DNA of 64,000 nucleotides. It comes from Aotearoamyces nothofagi (lineage: Eukaryota > Ascomycota > Leotiomycetes > Leotiales > Tympanidaceae). Each line of letters opens with the position of its first letter. Within the stretch, counting starts at the first letter, position 1. The stretch covers positions 1,350,945-1,414,944 of the forward strand of contig JADDTR010000004.1 of assembly GCA_015345905.1 (NCBI GenBank), in the 5' to 3' direction. The notes under the pieces were generated by a model. That model was not told the origin of the DNA. It was given only the letters and a program-made list of their open reading frames with translations, and did no database searches. A program made the translations under genes and the position numbers. Positions 33,033 to 44,302 of the stretch are shown here, piece after piece.

Positions 33033-33839
33033 TTCGGGGAGTGATGAATGGGAGTTTTTCTTGGGTAAGGGATGTTGTTTGATTAGTGAAAAGACTCTGG
33101 GAAATGTGGTGGGGATTGGAGAGGAAGCTTGCTTGTTTGGATTGGGTGGCTTGGATTGCTAGGTGGATGTTTTATTGCGGAATTAACGAATCGAGAAATC
33201 ATGCGAGAAATATTGCGAGAAGCGAAGTTTTACGGATCTGTAAACATGACCTTTGCTGTAGTTTAAAGTGTTTCTGAGCTTGAGATTGTGAAGCATATGA
33301 TAACAGTTTCCGGTGCAGGCTTACAGTGCCAGCCAGATTTCATCGATTTGCCTGGGAAGATGTTAGAGGTGAATCAGAGGCTCCGGTCATGTTAACTGCA
33401 TTATATTCCAAGCCTATAAACAGAATCATGCCAGTGCCCAGTACTCCTTAACTTGTACCTATATATCTCCAGCGTTGTTTTCGCAGTCGCTTTCGCTAGC
33501 AGTTCGGCATGATTGGGTGGTGGTTAACGACAATGACGATTCATAAACACATCCTACGTCTGATTTCGCCAAGCGCCTGCTTGTTAATAACTAACTCCTC
33601 CCCCTTGATATATCCTAGCACCATGTGTTATATTAATATTGGGGATGTGATATTGACTGGTCACGTGAGGTTGCTTACCCACTATTTAGGCGAAGATACG
33701 CAACGAGTACGATCCCGATCCGGAGTCTGGAGATGAGGGAGGGTTAAGTGTAGGATTTCAATCGGGCAGGTCTTCCCATTTTCATGAGTATATATTGATT
33801 GAATCTTTCTTGGTCTCGAAGTCATACTGAACCACCGTC
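33033..33839. promoter_or_regulatory. Promoter region of the rhamnosidase gene
   Basis: The first ~300 bases should hold the transporter 3' end. Nearer the ATG at 33840 are CACGTG (~33663) and a CCGGAG element (~33720). The same CCGGAG core occurs twice in the regulator/permease promoter (38415 and 38444). I see no gene here. Confidence 0.4.
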
Positions 33840-36041
33840 ATGGTACAATGGCTGTTCTGGCTTGCGTTTGGGGCCATCCTCCTCGACGCGACATCCGCTG
33901 CCTCGGCACCGTCTTGGGCTCAATATATCCGCAGCCCAGACAGTCTCACCGTCTTCCCTGTCGCTGTGTTGCCACAGTGTACGACTGGGAATGTTAAAAA
34001 TCCTGATGCATTGCTCACTGTTGGTGGTAAAGTGACAACGCTCACGAGAAGATCGTCTAAAACACAGGCACCAACCGTCGTTGTTGACTTTGGTCAGCCA
34101 GTTGTCGGATTTCTGTCAATAGCCTTTGCTGGCGCCTCGCACAACAATCCTGGGATACGATTGTCGTTTTCAGAGACGTTGCAGTATCTGACAGATGTCA
34201 GTGACTTCTCTAGGTCATACAATGTGGGTCTTGCCCCGCGCATACCGTCCTTCGGAAAGCTAACTTGGCAGGGCGGTACAATTACTCCAGGATCAGACCA
34301 GATTGCTGTGTCTTCTTCACCGTACACGTGGAGTGATACAAATGGATGTCAGAATGGCACCAAGGTCTGCTCCGATGGACTCCATGGATTTAGATATGTC
34401 AAGATATACCTTGATGCCCTTCCGCATGATGCTCCGTACACTGAAGCGCACGGAATTGTCTCCATTGATTCCATTTCCCTACATTTCTCAGCATACCTTG
34501 GTACAGAGGATACCTTTACAGGATGGTTTGAATCCTCAGATACCACATTGAACCAATATTGGTATGATGCAGCTTATACCAATGATATGTGTATCGACAC
34601 GTTCCGCGCAGACGATACCGAACCTCGTAATGCGGCGAGTCCTAGTCTGATAGGAAAAGTGGTCATTCATGACGGCGCAAAGCGTGACAGAGACCCCTAT
34701 CTTGGTGATTTGGCAGTATCAGCACGAACGGCCTACCTGACCCACAACATTAGCATTTCTGCACGAAATGTTATAGCAGATCTAGCAGACCACCAAAGAG
34801 GTGACGGCTGGATCCCGCCAGCTTCTATTAACGACTATACCCTCCGATTATTCGACTACCCTCTATGGTGGGTTGTCACCAGCTACGATCTCCTTCTCTA
34901 CACAGACGATCCAAGCTATGGAAAACAATACTACCCCACTCTCCTTAAACTCCTCGATAGCTGGTGTGTATCCGTTACCGACCCCTCCACCGGTCTTCTA
35001 TCCAAAGGTCTAGGCGGAAGCAGTGGCTATGGCGACTATGCCTTCCTCCCTCGCACTGGCACAATAACCTACTACAACGCCCTCTACGTGCTCGCTCTCA
35101 AAAACGCCGCTAGCATAGCAACACACTATGGCTCTCTCTACGACGCGGCTCGCTGGCTCGAGCGCGCTGAAATCGTAACCGCCGGAGTAAACGACCTTCT
35201 ATGGGACTCGAAAAATGGCGCATATCTTGACTCAATCAACAGCACAACCCACAGCCAGGACGGAAACTCCCTCGCCATCCTCGCCGGAATCGCGTCCCCC
35301 GCCCGCGCTTCTTCCCTTCTCTCCTTCTGGTCAACGCTCGCTCTCCCCTACGGCAACCCCTTCTTCTCCAACAACGACCTCTCAGGCGGCTTCTCGACGC
35401 GCGTCTACGCCTTCATCTCGTATTTCGAAATCACGGCCCGCTTCGCCGCCGGCGAGCCGGATTCCGCCATCGACGAGATCAAGCGCTTGTATGGCTGGAT
35501 GGCCAGCCACGATCCCAATACGACTTTCTGGGAGGGCATAGGGACGGGCGGGAGCATGTACGAGGGCCCGTACACGAGCTCGGTGCATGCGTGGAGTACG
35601 GGCGTCCTGCCCGCTTTAACGAACTACGTGCTTGGCGTTCAACCCACCGAGCCCGGGTTTGCTAGGTGGACGGTCAAACCCGTCGCCACGCAGGCGGTTA
35701 CTTGGGCGAGAGGACGAGTACCGACGCCGAGAGGGGCGATCGTGGTTGATTGGAGTAGGGGTGGGGAGGGACAGTTCACGCTTGATGTTGACGTGCCGGC
35801 CGGGACGGTGGGGACGGTAATGGTGCCGTTGGAGAGGAGCGAGCTGGTTGTTAGCGTAGATGCGCAAACGGTCTGGGATGGAAGCAAGGGAGTTTTGCTC
35901 GGTGCACAGTATGAGGATGATGGATATTTGAGTCTCAGCTTGACGGGTGGGAAACACAGCGTTGTTGTTTCTGGAGATGCAGCGCCTCGGAAGTCATTCC
36001 GGGACAATCCTTCCTTCCCGCTTCAGAACGAATTGCGGTAA
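33840..36041 (+). CDS. Secreted alpha-L-rhamnosidase-like glycosidase (GH78-type)
   Basis: A single exon encodes 733 aa. The N-terminus (QWLFWLAFGAILLDATSAASA) is a signal peptide. Residues ~60-230 form beta-rich modules (VVVDFGQPVVGFLSI, HGFRYVKIYL) like those that precede the catalytic barrel in GH78. The catalytic (alpha/alpha)6 barrel carries the family's acidic block HDGAKRDRDPYLGDL, then GWIPPAS, YPLWWV and GDYAFLPRTG. Around 560 is FWEGIGTGGSMYEG and then SSVHAWSTG, which closes the active-site side. A C-terminal beta domain ends the protein. It should release terminal L-rhamnose from pectin side chains, flavonoid or saponin rhamnosides outside the cell. It has no introns although its neighbours have 4 to 14 exons. 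Transporter upstream, permease and Zn2Cys6 gene downstream suggest a catabolic cluster. Confidence 0.82.
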   Translation: MVQWLFWLAFGAILLDATSAASAPSWAQYIRSPDSLTVFPVAVLPQCTTGNVKNPDALLTVGGKVTTLTRRSSKTQAPTVVVDFGQPVVGFLSIAFAGASHNNPGIRLSFSETLQYLTDVSDFSRSYNVGLAPRIPSFGKLTWQGGTITPGSDQIAVSSSPYTWSDTNGCQNGTKVCSDGLHGFRYVKIYLDALPHDAPYTEAHGIVSIDSISLHFSAYLGTEDTFTGWFESSDTTLNQYWYDAAYTNDMCIDTFRADDTEPRNAASPSLIGKVVIHDGAKRDRDPYLGDLAVSARTAYLTHNISISARNVIADLADHQRGDGWIPPASINDYTLRLFDYPLWWVVTSYDLLLYTDDPSYGKQYYPTLLKLLDSWCVSVTDPSTGLLSKGLGGSSGYGDYAFLPRTGTITYYNALYVLALKNAASIATHYGSLYDAARWLERAEIVTAGVNDLLWDSKNGAYLDSINSTTHSQDGNSLAILAGIASPARASSLLSFWSTLALPYGNPFFSNNDLSGGFSTRVYAFISYFEITARFAAGEPDSAIDEIKRLYGWMASHDPNTTFWEGIGTGGSMYEGPYTSSVHAWSTGVLPALTNYVLGVQPTEPGFARWTVKPVATQAVTWARGRVPTPRGAIVVDWSRGGEGQFTLDVDVPAGTVGTVMVPLERSELVVSVDAQTVWDGSKGVLLGAQYEDDGYLSLSLTGGKHSVVVSGDAAPRKSFRDNPSFPLQNELR

Positions 36042-36123
36042 GAACGTAAACTATAAATTCGTCGATACATAGTCTATGAAGAAAGTTTGCAATTCACTCT
36101 ACGCAGGCTAAGCTAAACTCGAG

Positions 36124-37891
36124 CTAATAAATATAAACAAACTCATCATTCCTCCTATCTGTCACATCCAGTAACGCAGTCTCGCCCAACCTCTGACCCT
36201 GGGCCTTGTTATCGACATCGGGATCGACATACTTGCTATCCATGGAATGGTCATGGATAACGGCCATCTTGCCATTCGCCACCCTCTTCCTGGCTTGTGA
36301 TCTATTCAGGTATATTAGATTCGCAACCTGGAGAACCACCACGGCAGCCAGGGCGACGAAGATGGCCATGGTGGAGCGGATGCCGCGATGATAGGACGGA
36401 GCGTCGGCGGTATTGAAAAGTAGAGGACCGACAATGTTCCCGGCGGCCGAGCCGGCGTTGTAGAGGGACATGATGGTGGATTTCTTGGTCGTGCCGGCCG
36501 TGTTCCCGACGATCCAGGAGACGATGAGCGGGTTGCCGCTGAAGAGGAAGGCGAGCAGGTAGTACGCCACCAGCAGGGCGGGGAGCGTGGAGTGCGAGCG
36601 GGGGATGGCGTAGAGCATCGCAAGGCCGGCGATGACGGGGACGACGAGGACGACGAGGATAGGGGATTTCAACCGAGCTTTCTGCGCGGCGTAAGAGCTG
36701 AGGAGGATGAGGAGGAGCTGGAGGAGGCCGAAGGGCATGTTCAAGAGCGAGGTGATGTATTTGTCGAAGCCGAGGCCGGACAGGATGAGCGGGCCGAAGG
36801 TGTTTGCTACTGCGGCGCCGACGTTGAGGAGCAGCGCCATGCTGAACCAGAGGTACGTCTTGGGGTCGAGGAAGACTTCGAGGATGTGGTCGGCCTTGAG
36901 ATGGCGCGAGCCCACGCCGGTCTGGTTGGCGCGGAGGCGCTCGACGCCCTGGAGACGTTCGTGCGGGGTTAGGAAGCGCGCGGTGGAGATGTTGGATTCG
37001 AGCTTCCAGTAGACGATTGGGGATGTGATGATGGTGATTAGGCCGACGAAAAGGAAGATGCTGGGATTGCGTTAGGGTAGGTTTAGAGAGGGAGGAGTGG
37101 GAGGGGGGGGAGACTTACATCTGCCATGATTTGAGGGTTTCAGATGGGATGTGTCCGAGGCCGTATGAGAGTGCGGCTGCGACTATGGTTGCTGCGCCGT
37201 TTGTGCCGTACCAGGCTGCGACTCGGATGGGCTGTTCGGCACGGCGATACCATTGACTGGTCATGACGCTGAACAGCGGAAGACATCCAGCCTCGAACAA
37301 GCCGAGGAAGAAACGCGCGGCGAGAAGTCCAGAGTAGTCGTGGCAGGCAGCCATTGATGCCTGAGCGATGCCCCATCCTAGAATCAGTGTAGACATCAAG
37401 ATACGGTGAGGGACTTTGACTATCAGGACTGAGGAGAAGGGCTGCCATGCTAGTTGTGCGATGGGTGCTATGGAGCCGACGAGAGAGTATTGGTCCCCTG
37501 TAAGGCCGGTGTCGTCCCTGAGACCGAATACGGAACCGTAGCCCAGAACGGACTTGTCGAGGATCTGGGATTATTTAATTGAGATATCTTGTTGAGGGTG
37601 TGTTGGGCTGGATGTACCTGAAGGAAGTAGACCCACATGAGGATCACCAAGATGACCTTGTCGGTCTTTCTGCGAATGCGTTTATTCTGGCCAAGACGCG
37701 TCAGTACGGTACCGGATGTTGGATTACTGAGCTGCATAGATTTGACGCACGTCTTCTTCTGTGACAATGACACGCTCGGCGCTCTCAGACCGCCCGGGTG
37801 TATCGGTATCAGATGATTTCAACCTGGTAATAGTGTCAGACTGTAGGCCGGTCTCGACATCTTCAGCGTGGACGGCAAAGCTCTTGTCCAT
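36124..37891 (-). CDS. MFS permease, anion:cation symporter family
   Basis: Exons 37891-37751, 37686-37618, 37564-37119 and 37060-36124 encode 530 aa. An acidic N-terminus (~45 aa) precedes NKRIRRKTDKVILVILMWVYFLQILDKS (TM1), TGLTGDQYSLVGS, AARFFLGLFEAGCLPLFSVMTSQWY and a long second half with GNTAGTTKKSTIMSLYNAGSAAGNIVGP. These are marks of the Dal5/Tna1-like ACS family for organic anions. It is convergent with the rhamnosidase gene (82 bp between stops) and divergent from the Zn2Cys6 gene, so it probably belongs to the same locus. Its cargo might be a product or aglycone of the glycoside released outside, but the substrate cannot be read from sequence. Confidence 0.83.
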
Positions 37892-38600
37892 ATTTGACGA
37901 CTGACTGAGCTGGTTGTCGCAAAGATGTATTCGAACAGGTTATACCCACATCGCTGGAGATGAGCTGCCCATGGCGAATATATACTCGATACTCAATAGC
38001 TGGCGTGCTAAACACTCCACCCTTTTGTCTTCCCCATAACCCCGCAATATCACAGAATGCCAAATAGGAAAAGACCGACATATGCCGCTCAATGTTGGGC
38101 TGTATTAGCTTGAAAACGGTATCTCCGCTGGGGGAGGGAGTTCTTTAGCTGAAGTTTGACTATTGAAGTGTCGTCTCGCCACTATGACCTTGCGGTGGCA
38201 GCGGGTGGCTCCTGCCTTTGCCGCCATCTGCTGCATTATGCAGTATTTGTTACTTACATACCGTTAAAGCGGGTACTTCATGGCCTCTATAGTGCACAGA
38301 AAGCCCATAAATCTCTACTTCTATATATTTTTAATTAATCACTCTGTTAACCTCCACCAAAGGATATATATGTACTTGCCTATATAAGGAAAGGTCACGT
38401 GCGTGGTGGTACCCCCGGAGACCCGGGGGTCATCTACGTAATCGCCGGAGTTACTACTTATAGTTAGCTCCTCAATCTCGCAACCCCACTCAATGTTAAG
38501 ACGCCGACAACTCCATCATGACTTTTTGTGGAGATTCTCTCTGCTCCGGTATCCTCTTTTGTACCACATCAGTTCAATTCTACCCGACATTGTGCTCGAC
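37892..38600. promoter_or_regulatory. Shared divergent promoter of the permease and the Zn2Cys6 regulator
   Basis: This ~700 bp stretch must drive both genes. It contains the palindrome at 38411-38430, a second CCGGAG at 38444 and a CACGTG (~38396). An in-frame ATG at 38493 could extend the regulator by 36 residues, but the ATG at 38601 is preferred because it is closer to the zinc cluster. Confidence 0.55.
38411..38430. promoter_or_regulatory. Perfect palindrome with CGG-N4-CCG half-sites
   Basis: The sequence ACCCCCGGAGACCCGGGGGT has 8-bp arms with a 4-bp centre. The inner CGG (38416-38418) and CCG (38423-38425) are spaced like an inverted Zn2Cys6 dimer site. It lies 190 bp upstream of the Zn2Cys6 gene's ATG and 520 bp upstream of the permease's. 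Binding by the adjacent regulator is inferred. Confidence 0.55.
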
Positions 38601-41127
38601 ATGCAGGCCGACTTGCCGCAGACGAGATTCAAAGCCCACCACCCATACCAGAAGCGTATATACCGAGCTTGCGTATTCTGTCGGCAGCGGAAATCAAGGT
38701 GTGATCTGTAAGTTTCTCGGTCGTTGGCATGCCGTCCCCCGCCATCAAGCGTACTGAATCGGATCCTCTTATCCAGGGACAGTAGTGGAGTTCCTGGGAA
38801 GCCGCCGTGCCAGAGATGTATCCGAGAAGGCCGCGAATGTGTGCTCGGTAGTTCAAATCGTGGCAAAGTACGGAAGAACAAAGAATCACGTGATAGCCAG
38901 CTCGATGATCATGACCATGATCAATCAATGGAAAGAAATGACGGAGAAGACAATACTGTTGTCGGAGATGATGGCATTGACTTTGCAGGCATCCAGAATC
39001 CTTCAGATGCCTTGGGAATACTAGCCCAAGTGGCTGACCATGATCATCAAGATACTCGGACTTATGGAGCCTATTCTATACAGCCAAGCTCGGTATCAAC
39101 TCTACCACATATTCAAGGGCCATCTTTTGATAGTAGGGTCATAACTAGTCAGGCTTTACCGCAGTCCGAAAGCATTCCATATCAGCCATGTGTAGAGGGT
39201 ATTCTTACGGCTGCAAAGATCCGCGAGCTAATTGCAAGGTTAGTTAACCCTTCATCCTCCAATGTAATTTAGCCGTTCTTGCGCGCTGCATACTGACATA
39301 TTCTCTTTAGATATGAAGATTGTTATCATGCTTATTACCCCATCGTTCCAGCTCGAGTCTTCAAACCAGAAAACCTCGTGGATATCGCCATACACGAGAA
39401 GACCCTCTTAACAGCTATTCTTATGGTTTCAAGCAAAGACCTTGTTGACGCCAGTGATATATACGTCACATGCTGCAATCACATGGAAAAGTTGATATCT
39501 GCCCTTGCAATGGGTGCCAAGTGCGATGTAGAAGCAATTGAAGCACTTCTGGTCCTAGCAGAGTGGGTACCACCTCAGCGGGATTCACTCGATAGTGGAG
39601 TTGGTCGTGGTGAAGAAGACAGAGCGGCATGGATGTATGTTGGAATTGCTTTGAGAGCGGGTTACTTCCTCGGTCTGGATATGACCTCATTCAGAACTCG
39701 CGACGAAACTAGGGATGAGCTGTTTTTACGGCAAAGATTGGTTTGGGCAGGTAGGTGCTATTACTATCTGGAAATTCATAATCTGACTGGTTTAGCATGC
39801 TATATGTCAGACCGACAAATATCTGTGCGCATTGGGCGAGCTTTCTGGTCTCGTGGTCCGGGCCCATTGACAAGTTTCACTCGAGGTGATTTCCCGACAC
39901 TACAGCCAAAGGCCCCAAAAGATGAAGATCATGAAAGCATCTTCCAAGCTACCCTTGAATTAACGCAATTGTTTACGAACGTACACGAAGTGTTATATAC
40001 GCAGAGAGGAGCTAGCTTGAAAGCATTACTATCTAGGGATTATGTAAAATATATCGACGATTTTCGAATGGCTATAAAAGGATGGAACAGTGTATGGGGT
40101 CCGCTGACTTGTAAATCTTAACTCATCCCCTAACATTTGAATATCAAGAACTGACATCGACAGGTTCACAAAATCTAAAAGCAACTCTCCTCATTTCCTA
40201 CGATTATTTAAGGCTTTACACAAACGCATTTGCCTTCCAAGCTACCTTCAGTCGGTCACAATCATCCAAAAACAAACAACGCCAGCAAAGATCCTCATTT
40301 GTAAGTATCGCTTCAGCTGGTGATGCTCGGTTTATCTACGAAGCTCTCGATGCTGCCAAATCTCTCATCGTAACGGTAAATAACTTCCTGGATCCCGAAC
40401 GCGGTCTCCGATATCTACCATTGCGTTTTTATCTGCAAGTAATCCAACACGCCCGAGCAACTCCCGCTAATATAAAGAAGGTACATTATTTACTCTGCCG
40501 TCTTTCTATACAAGGTAAGATCAATCTCCGTAAATAGATTCGAGAAGCATAACTAATCTTCATACGTGATAGGCAAGACTGTGCACAAATCCTACCCCAG
40601 AAGAAGCTCGCGGTGTTCGCGAGATGATCTACGACACCATCGATCGCCTCCAGCACGCAAGCGTCGGATCCCAACACATCGCATCCCGCTACGCTCTCCT
40701 CCTTCAACGGCTCTGGCGAAAAGGCGATCCCGAATTCAGTCCTCCGAATCCCATTCCCATACCCACACCCGCACCCTCAACATCGACATCCACGTTTAAC
40801 AGGACCCAAATCCCTACATCAGCAATTACCTCACTCTCTGTCCCCGGCATGAGCCCCCAATACACCGATAATAATCAATCATCCTCAGCCCAACCTCAAC
40901 GCACCCTTGACGCCAGCGACGTCACGAAAGCTTCCTATGACTTTAACTGGCTGGACCTCGATGCCGTAGGACAATTCGCGATGGGCGATGCAGACTTTTC
41001 GGCTGACCATGTACATGATATGGAAGCGACGTGGTTGGGGTTTGGAGCGGCAACTGATACGCCCGAATTTAATTTACAAGGCCAAGATGATTGGTTAGAT
41101 GGGTTGGGAGGGAATATGTTCTTTTAG
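38601..41127 (+). CDS. Zn(II)2Cys6 transcription activator with fungal-specific TF domain
   Basis: Six exons (38601-38707, 38777-39238, 39311-40110, 40164-40434, 40481-40514, 40573-41127) encode 742 aa. The zinc cluster lies at ~25-60: CVFCRQRKSRC, a 12-residue loop rich in Gly/Pro, then CQRCIREGREC. A linker follows, then the fungal-specific regulatory domain from ~200 (YEDCYHAYYPIVP). FLGLDMTSF and RLVWAGRCYYYLE are typical of its middle. The C-terminal YIIYSAVFLYKARLCTNPTPEEARG block and an acidic, Asn/Trp-containing tail (FNWLDLDAVGQF) look like an activation segment. The intron 40435-40480 starts GCAAGT, a GC-AG intron, chosen because it alone gives FYLYIIYSAVFLYK. The gene diverges from the MFS permease and is likely the pathway activator of the rhamnosidase locus. 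Confidence 0.85.
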
Positions 41128-41635
41128 TGACAAAGGGGTTAGTTGGGTTTAAGTTTTGCTTCAACTCTATTCGATGCTCGATTTAGCCTTTGAAGTCTTT
41201 TATATACATAATTATTATTTATTACAAAGAACAGGACTGTAGAAATTTGGTCGATCTTAAGTATATTCTTTCATAATTTATATAGTATTTGGCCGAGAGG
41301 ATAACTTGATATTGTACAAAATGCGAACGTGAATATAGCAAGTAACCTTGTGTTGAATTATGAGGGCCAGTACCGGTCAGTACTATTGTACAAGCCACCC
41401 TAAGTGGCATTCTCAACAACCTTTGTAGTTTAATTCTCGAGCATCCAAGCATTAAGCAATCAATAAAGCATTAAAAAAATACTGCAGCCGACTACTTAGT
41501 GCATAATTCCAACACCTTGTATTCTATCTCAAAATAGATTGTAAACACTCTCTTGGATCATCTATGGACACAGTCGCTTACTACAGTATAGTCTATATAT
41601 ACTTGTAATTGAACGGTGAGAAATCGATGCCAAAG
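41128..41635. other. Convergent 3' intergenic region
   Basis: An AT-rich stretch between the tails of two convergent genes. Several poly(A)-like signals are present (e.g. caataaagca near 41460). No gene is visible. Confidence 0.45.
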
Positions 41636-42519
41636 CTACTGCCTTGTAGCAATCCCATACTTACCAAGATCTAAATCTTCCAAACTGACCAGCTGCTCCG
41701 ACCATCCATCACCCAACTGTCCCAACTGATGTACATCAATGTCGCCTCCATCTCCCATCCTCGCAGCCAAGACCTCCGCCTCGCGGCCCTTATATTCAAC
41801 CGCCAGCCCCGGATTCGGCACCCATACAACCCTCATCCCCGCACGTCTCCCAGCTTCAACACCCGGCACACTGTCCTCAAACACAAGACACTCATTCGGC
41901 TTGATGGCCGCGTCCCCAGGAGATAAAGTCTCGTTGATTGCCTTCAGCGCCAACAGATAAATATCTGGGGCTGGCTTTCCGCGCCCTTTCAACAGCCGAA
42001 CATCATCGCCCAGAATCCGGCGCTCAGGTGTGAAGACATCAAACAAACTCGTCAGGTGAGCTGTCTTAGTGTTGAAGCTGCCCAGATGACTCGATGTCGC
42101 CAGCGCAACATGGACTTTCTTTTCTTCGATAGCCTCAGTTTCTTGCAGCCGCTTCAGCAAATCTTCTACGCCCGGTAGCGGGACAGCGCCAGGGAATTCT
42201 TCCGCTTGGATGGCAGCTAGCTCGTTAGCGTACTGCTCCTTGGCTACTCCTTCAAGACCTGCCCATGCGAAGAGTAGATCGTGGGCTTCAGGTGCAGGAC
42301 GTCCTTGTAGCCGTGACTTGATGGTCCAGTTCATAGGACCGGAGGAGTAGCGCGCGAGAAGCTTGTTGTGACAGACTGTGTAGATATCCTCGGTGTTTAT
42401 GAGAAGGCCGTCCATGTCAAAGAGGCAGGCACGGACAGGTGGAAAACTAGACGTGTAAGTTGTAGCTTGTTTCCTGCTATATTAGAGTATACAGACTCGG
42501 TTGGGGTTGATTTTGCCAT
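41636..42519 (-). CDS. HAD-superfamily phosphatase (GS1/DOG-like)
   Basis: Exons 42519-42497 and 42446-41636 encode 277 aa. The tiny first exon joins at phase 2 to give TDFPPVRACLFDMDGLL, and all four HAD motifs are present: DMDGLL with the nucleophilic Asp (I), ATSSHLG (II), KGRGKPAPD with the Lys (III) and ECLVFEDSVPGVEAGRRAGM (IV). The helical cap between motifs I and II is the small C1 type, typical of soluble phosphatases for pseudouridine 5'-phosphate, 2-deoxyglucose-6-phosphate, glycerol-3-phosphate or similar small phosphate esters. The real substrate cannot be told from sequence. It is cytosolic, without signal peptide. The donor GTCTGT is unusual but is the only one that keeps the frame. 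Confidence 0.85.
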
Positions 42520-43177
42520 TGCTTCTATTATCACTATTCTTACGACTCAACTGATAATATGACGTTTTATAATGAGATTTTAGGCTTCACTAGGTAAATA
42601 GGATAGTGTAATTTCTATCATCGTCGTTGTAATATAGATTTTTATAGCGTATGTCGCGGTCGCCAAGCTTTACCATCTGTGAGTCATACAGCATGCATAT
42701 GGTCAGTGCTGGCCACCTTAGGTAGTCGGCGTAAAAGGGCAGTCACGTGGACAAGATAGAATTCAATAATCCCCGGTTCTATATCCTGTGTAAGAAGTGG
42801 AGGCTGTTATCTTGTCCCATTGATGTCATTGATCGAAGTGGAGTGGAGTAGATAAGTGGAGATCAGAGCCGGCATTCTCGGAGCGAGCGACAACCTCATA
42901 TAAGTACAGTACATTTATTGATCCAGAACCTCATTTCATCCTCGATAGCAATGTGTCAATGCGTGCTAGGAAGCTTGTAGTACTCAAATTTTCAGTTTTG
43001 CCGTCAAGGAAGAGCCTCAGAGGCTGGTGATCTGCTGGGAAGGGGTGTTCTGTAGACTGAGGGCTACCTACCTGTAATATAATTCCGCAGGTGCACAACC
43101 TATAAGGTCTTGAGTGTAATCCTCATTCATCGCCCGGTTTCGGTCTATCCTCTGCACTCTCGCTGGCCCTCATCATC
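42520..43177. other. Divergent intergenic region
   Basis: The stretch lies between the HAD phosphatase and elongase starts and holds both promoters. It contains CACGTG at ~42745 and a repeated gtggag/aagtggag motif at ~42797-42860. No gene is visible. Confidence 0.45.
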
Positions 43178-44302
43178 ATGGAGCCTGAGTCGCTGCCGAG
43201 CTTCTCTGAAAACTCGTCCCAACTTCCGAAGATTTTACCGGATAACCCTCTCTATGTTTTCGGTTCAGCACCCGCCAGATTTGGACCCTGGGCCACTCTC
43301 AACACCGTTTGGACATCTTTGAAAGGATACCACCCACATCAGTTCGAATTTATCGCAGGCGAGACTCCCATGTCTACTCTGGCAGGAACTGTAACAGCGA
43401 TCGTCCTATATTATACTGTAATCTTCGGCGGCAGAGGATGGATGCGGAACCGCCCAGCATACAAGCTCAATTCTTTGTTTATAGCACACAACTTCATATT
43501 AAGCATCTTCAGCGCGGCGCTACTTACACTGTTTGCTGAGCAGCTAGTTCCAACGCTCTGGAGATACGGAGTTTACGAGAATATATGCAGTTCGTCGGGG
43601 TGGACAGATCAGTTGGTTACGCTCTATTATGTAAGTCCGGCTACTGGTTTATACACATTTCTCAGCCTGTAATTGATGATTCATCTCAGTTGAATTATTT
43701 AGCAAAATATGTCGAGCTGCTCGATACAGTGTTTTTATTTCTCAAGAAGAAGCCTTTAAGTAAGTTTCTCTGAGATATTCCACGTGCGACTAGAAACTGA
43801 CTACCGAAGCTTTCCTCCATTGTTACCATCACCCAGCAACTGTACTTCTATGCTTTACACAGCTTATCGGACACACATCCGTTTCGTGGGTTCCGATCAC
43901 ATTGAACCTACTCGTTCACGTGGTCATGTACTGGTACTATTTCCAGAGCGCGCGCGGAGTCAAAATTTGGTGGAAAGAGTGGATTACCAGGTTACAGATT
44001 GCCCAATTCATCATCGATCTCGGTATGTTTTCCGCATCCTCAATTAGTGGATCTCACTGACATTGCGAAATTGAGGCTTTGTCTACTTCGCTTCTTTTGA
44101 CTACTATGCAGCCACTCACTGGCCGTCTCTTCCTCATATTGGAAAGTGCGCTGGAGAACCATACGCTGCCGTGGCTGGATGCGCAATTCTCACCTCATAT
44201 TTGCTACTTTTCATTCTCTTCTACCTGGCTACCTATAAGAAAGGTGATGCAAAACGTACAAAACGTGCACACGAGTTGAAGGAGAAGAAGGAGCACGTTT
44301 GA
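43178..44302 (+). CDS. ELO-family very-long-chain fatty acid elongase
   Basis: Four exons (43178-43630, 43690-43759, 43810-44022, 44076-44302) encode 320 aa. The order of marks is that of ELO condensing enzymes: [18 protein letters not shown] before the catalytic histidine box HCYHHP, then [18 protein letters not shown] and [18 protein letters not shown]. Seven membrane helices are expected, and a Lys-rich C-terminus (ELKEKKEHV) is consistent with ER retention. The enzyme condenses malonyl-CoA with an acyl-CoA in the first step of fatty acid elongation; yeast relatives are Elo1-Elo3. Chain-length preference cannot be judged. Its promoter region is shared with the HAD phosphatase, but no functional link is implied. 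Confidence 0.9.
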
